Shown here: positions 59,683 to 64,000 of the stretch, one piece after another
Numbering within the stretch: position 1 is the stretch's first letter
Layout of the letters: each line of letters begins with the position of its first letter
Notes under the pieces: model-generated
Told to the model about the DNA's origin: nothing
Databases searched by the model: none
Seen by the model: only the letters and a program-made list of their open reading frames with translations
Origin: Streptomyces thermolilacinus SPC6
GTDB taxonomy: Bacteria > Actinomycetota > Actinomycetes > Streptomycetales > Streptomycetaceae
Assembly (NCBI RefSeq): GCF_000478605.2
Contig: NZ_ASHX02000001.1
Location: 2,519,895 to 2,583,894 of the forward strand
Direction of reading: 5' to 3'
Length of the DNA stretch: 64,000 nt
Made by a program: the position numbers and the translations under genes

Positions 59683-59970
59683 TCCACCGGCGTCCCCTCC
59701 GGCCGACGGCCCCGGACCGATCCGGAGATCGGGGCCTAGGACCAAAGACCGGGCCGGGAGTGCCGTTCCGGTGAAACACAGGGGGAGACGAAGCATGATG
59801 TCCCAGGACAAACGGGCGTCTCATGAGGACGTCCAGCATGCGAGCTGTCCAAGGAAGGGAACCCTTACCGACGTAGGGTGGGCCTTGGGACGGCCGGTCG
59901 TCCGGCTGTCTTCCGAGCGTTCTCCCGCCGACGGCGGGGAGACCCCTTGTCTCGAGGGAGGTCCAGTTCA

Positions 59971-62029
59971 GTGACCAGCCAGGTCAGCAGCCCGGCCGAG
60001 CAGACAGGCGAGGCGGCGCGCGAGGCCCGTGTGGCCCAAGAGGCCCCAGGAGCCGACGAGGCGCCCGTCAGAGAACAGCGCGACGGAGAACAGCGCGAGG
60101 GGGCACGGCACGCCGAAGCACGGCACGCCGAGACGCGGCACGACGAAGCGCCGCATGGCGCTCCCGTGCAGCGCGTCCCCGAGAAGGAGATCCGCCGTCT
60201 GGACCGGGTGATCATCCGCTTCGCGGGTGACTCGGGTGACGGCATGCAGCTCACAGGTGACCGGTTCACGTCCGAGACGGCGTCGTTCGGCAACGACCTG
60301 TCCACCCTGCCGAACTTCCCCGCCGAGATCAGGGCGCCCGCCGGGACGCTGCCGGGTGTGTCGTCGTTCCAGCTGCACTTCGCGGACCACGACATCCTCA
60401 CCCCCGGCGACGCGCCGAACGTGCTGGTCGCGATGAACCCGGCCGCCCTGAAGGCGAACATCGCCGACGTACCGCGCGGCGGCGAGATCATCGTCAACAC
60501 GGACGAATTCGCCAAGCGCGCCATGGCGAAGGTCGGCTACGCGACGTCGCCGCTGGAGGACGGCTCGCTGGACGGCTACCGCGTCCACCCGGTGCCGCTG
60601 ACCACCCTCACCATCGAGGCGCTGAAGGACTTCGGCCTGTCCCGCAAGGAGGCGGAGCGGTCGAAGAACATGTTCGCGCTCGGCCTGCTGTCGTGGATGT
60701 ACCACCGGCCGACCGAGGGCACCGAGCAGTTCCTGCGGCGCAAGTTCGCCAAGAAGCCGGAGATCGCGGAGGCGAACGTCGCCGCGTTCCGCGCGGGCTG
60801 GAACTTCGGCGAGACGACGGAGGACTTCGCCGTCTCGTACGAGGTCGCCCCGGCCACCGCCGCGTTCCCGCCCGGCACGTACCGCAACATCTCCGGGAAC
60901 CTGGCCCTGTCGTACGGGCTGATCGCGGCCGCGCACCAGGCGGACCTGCCGCTGTTCCTCGGCTCGTACCCGATCACCCCGGCCTCGGACATCCTGCACG
61001 AGCTGAGCCGGCACAAGAACTTCGGTGTGCGGACCTTCCAGGCGGAGGACGAGATCGCCGGTATCGGCGCGGCGCTGGGCGCGGCGTTCGGCGGTTCGCT
61101 GGCGGTGACGACCACATCGGGCCCGGGTGTGGCGCTGAAGTCCGAGACGATCGGCCTCGCGGTCTCCCTGGAGCTGCCGCTGCTGATCGTGGACATCCAG
61201 CGCGGCGGCCCCTCGACGGGCCTGCCGACCAAGACGGAGCAGGCCGACCTGCTCCAGGCGATGTACGGGCGCAACGGCGAGGCGCCGGTGCCGGTGGTCG
61301 CGCCGCGCACCCCGGCGGACTGCTTCGACGCCGCTCTGGAGGCGGCGCGGATCGCGCTCACGTACCGGACGCCGGTGTTCCTCCTGTCGGACGGGTACCT
61401 GGCGAACGGCTCCGAGCCGTGGCGCATCCCGGACCTGGAGGACCTGCCCGACCTGGGCGTCACGTTCGCGACGGGTCCGAACCACACGCTGGAGGACGGC
61501 ACGGAGGTCTTCTGGCCGTACAAGCGGGACCCGGAGACCCTGGCCCGCCCGTGGGCGCTGCCGGGCACGCCGGGCCTGGAGCACCGGATCGGCGGCATCG
61601 AGAAGCAGGACGGCACGGGCAACATCTCGTACGACCCGGCCAACCACGACTTCATGGTCCGCACCCGCCAGGCGAAGACCGACGGGATCGCCGTCCCGGA
61701 CCTGGAGGTGGACGACCCGGGCGGCTCGGCCCGCACGCTGGTGCTGGGCTGGGGCTCGACGTACGGGCCGATCACCGCCGCCGTACGCCGTCTGCGCGCG
61801 GGCGGAGACGCGATCGCGCAGGCCCATCTGCGGCACCTCAACCCGTTCCCGGCGAACCTGGGCGAGGTCCTGAGGCGGTACGAGACCGTCGTCGTCCCGG
61901 AGATGAACCTCGGGCAGCTCGCCCTGATGATCCGCGCGAAGTACCTGGTGGACGCGCGCAGCCACACGCAGGTGAACGGCATGCCGTTCAAGGCGGAGCG
62001 GCTCGCCGCGGCGCTCAAGGAGGCCATCG

Positions 62030-62040
<11 letters not shown>
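59971..62040 (+). CDS. korA: 2-oxoglutarate:ferredoxin oxidoreductase, alpha(gamma) subunit
   Basis: The product is 689 aa from GTG 59971, with GAGGGAGG upstream. Residues 1-75 are a charged Ala/Glu/Arg/His extension with ARHAEARHAETRH repeats. The gamma domain follows (RVIIRFAGDSGDGMQLTGDRF, then FPAEIRAPAGTLPGVSSFQ). The alpha domain begins near 300 with GSYPITPASDILHEL, FQAEDEIAGIGAALGAAFGG, TTSGPGVALKSE and RGGPSTGLPTKTEQADL. With KorB it converts 2-oxoglutarate and CoA to succinyl-CoA and CO2, reducing ferredoxin. It overlaps korB by 11 bp. Confidence 0.93.
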
Positions 62041-63054
<1,014 letters not shown>

Positions 63055-63082
<28 letters not shown>

Positions 63083-63116
63083 CGCACGGCGACACCTGGA
63101 CGGCCGTCGGCTGACG
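63055..63116. repeat. 30-bp tandem duplication of the korB 3' end
   Basis: 63055-63084 and 63087-63116 match at 29 of 30 bases (one T/C difference) and are separated by two bases. The duplicated segment encodes GDTWTVVG and the TGA. The first copy holds the functional stop, so the protein is not affected. Confidence 0.9.
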
Positions 63117-63127
63117 ACCGGCTCACC

Positions 63128-63170
63128 GAGGCCCGGCCCCGGACCCCGCGCGGGTCCGGGGCCGGGCCTC
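63128..63170 (+). terminator. korAB terminator
   Basis: GAGGCCCGGCCCCGGACCC (63128-63146) pairs perfectly over 19 bases with its complement at 63152-63170, around a CGCGC loop. No T-tract follows. Confidence 0.9.
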
Positions 63171-63320
63171 GTCGCATGCCGCCCGGCGGCCGGTTCCCGT
63201 GGCGGACGCGTCATGACCGTATGGCGATACGGGCATGACATGCCGTCCCGCGCGGCGTTACCGTCGAGCGGACAGCGCGGCGCGGGACGGTGACGTCCGG
63301 GACAGGAAGTGGAGCGGCGA

Positions 63321-64000
63321 GTGGCGACGAGGAGCGGCGGCGGGGGCGAGCAGAGGACGGGACTTCTCTACGGGGTCGGGGCCTACGGCATCTGGGGGCT
63401 GTTCCCCCTGTACTGGCCCCTGCTGGAACCGGCGGGCGCGGTGGAGATCCTCGCCCACCGGATGGCGTGGTCGCTGGTGGCCGTGGCGCTCGCGCTGCTG
63501 GTCGTCCGGCGCTGGGCGTGGATACCGGAGCTGCTGCGGCAGCCGAGGAAGCTGGGGCTGATAGCGCTCGCGGCCACGGTGATCACGCTGAACTGGGGCG
63601 TCTACATCTGGGCCGTGAACGCCGGGCACGTCGTCGAGTCGTCGCTCGGGTACTTCATCAACCCGCTGGTCACCATCGCCATGGGCGTCGTCCTGCTGAA
63701 GGAGCGGCTGCGCTCGGCGCAGTGGGCGGCGGTCGGCATCGCGTTCGCGGCGGTGGTCGTGCTGGCGGTCGGGTACGGCAGGCCGCCGTGGATCTCGCTG
63801 GTCCTGGCGTTCTCCTTCGCGACGTACGGGCTGGTGAAGAAGAAGGTCAACCTGGGCGGTCTGGAGTCGCTGGGCGCGGAGACGGCGATGCTGTTCCTGC
63901 CGGCCGTCGGGTACCTCGTGTGGCTGGGCTCCACCGGGGACGCCGCGTTCGGCACGGCCGGGGTGGGGCACATGGCGCTGCTCGCCTCGACGGGCCTGGT
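63321..64000 (+). CDS. rarD: RarD/EamA-family transporter, partial
   Basis: Two hundred and twenty-six codons are visible before the window ends. The start is GTG 63321 with GGAG seven bases upstream. GLLYGVGAYGIWGLFPLYWPLLEPAGAVEILAHRMAWSL, LNWGVYIWAVNAGHVVESSLGYFINPLVTIAMGVVLLKERL and FSFATYGLVKKKV are family signatures of RarD, the drug/metabolite exporters first named for chloramphenicol sensitivity. About seven transmembrane helices lie in the visible part. Function in Streptomyces is not established. It follows the korAB terminator and is not part of that operon. Confidence 0.85.
   Translation, partial: MATRSGGGGEQRTGLLYGVGAYGIWGLFPLYWPLLEPAGAVEILAHRMAWSLVAVALALLVVRRWAWIPELLRQPRKLGLIALAATVITLNWGVYIWAVNAGHVVESSLGYFINPLVTIAMGVVLLKERLRSAQWAAVGIAFAAVVVLAVGYGRPPWISLVLAFSFATYGLVKKKVNLGGLESLGAETAMLFLPAVGYLVWLGSTGDAAFGTAGVGHMALLASTGL

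Overview
The window is chromosomal DNA of a Streptomyces-type actinomycete. The GC content is very high and GTG/TTG starts are frequent. A long conserved block runs on the minus strand: tRNA-Thr, tRNA-Met, rpmG, two MaoC-type dehydratases, murB, then tRNA-Trp-secE-nusG-rplK-rplA, a lipoprotein gene, rplJ-rplL and rpoB-rpoC. This is the gene order I know from Streptomyces chromosomes. No plasmid, chromosome-end or rRNA sequence is seen.

Region 1 (1-13,460) is an accessory block directly downstream of, and convergent with, rpoC. It carries an XRE repressor-like gene, a WhiB-like gene, a zinc-ribbon protein and a small MerR-type HTH protein. These are followed by a complete non-contractile phage tail set: tail terminator, tail tube, tail assembly chaperones with a programmed -1 frameshift, a very short tape measure protein with 14-residue repeats, distal tail and hub proteins, a small fibre protein, an amidase endolysin and two holin-like membrane proteins. 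No capsid, portal, terminase, integrase, replication or sheath gene is present in the visible part. I read it as a domesticated siphovirus-type (F-type) tailocin or phage-tail-like particle, probably under SOS control (a LexA-like box lies at 2790-2803) and released by lysis. This is the leading candidate for an unusual system here.

Region 2 (13,539-37,204) is housekeeping transcription and translation: rpoC, rpoB, rplL, rplJ, lipoprotein, rplA, rplK, nusG, secE, tRNA-Trp, aspC, an adenosine deaminase-like gene, a TetR/NAD(P)-binding divergent pair with two clear operators, an ECF sigma/anti-sigma-like pair, murB, the two dehydratase genes, rpmG and tRNAs. A 1.4-kb intergenic stretch upstream of the rplJ promoter is unusual. 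It holds 17 perfect 15-bp tandem repeats and longer degenerate repeats.

Region 3 (37,682-45,632) holds an amidohydrolase, a nucleoside-diphosphate-sugar-epimerase-like protein, a decayed tyrosine integrase lying against the 3' end of tRNA-Tyr (scar of an integrated element), a YajQ protein, an ogt-alkB alkylation-repair pair, an amino-acid permease, a SUKH protein, and htpX-yccF.

Region 4 (45,826-63,082) is a reduced complex I operon, nuoABCHIJKLMN. It lacks nuoD, nuoE, nuoF and nuoG, and its NuoC has a long Pro/Ala-rich tail. Then come two tandem paralogous histidine kinases with one response regulator, and korAB for 2-oxoglutarate:ferredoxin oxidoreductase. The neighbourhood suggests that reduced ferredoxin made by KorAB could feed the truncated complex I. 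The window ends inside a rarD-like transporter gene.
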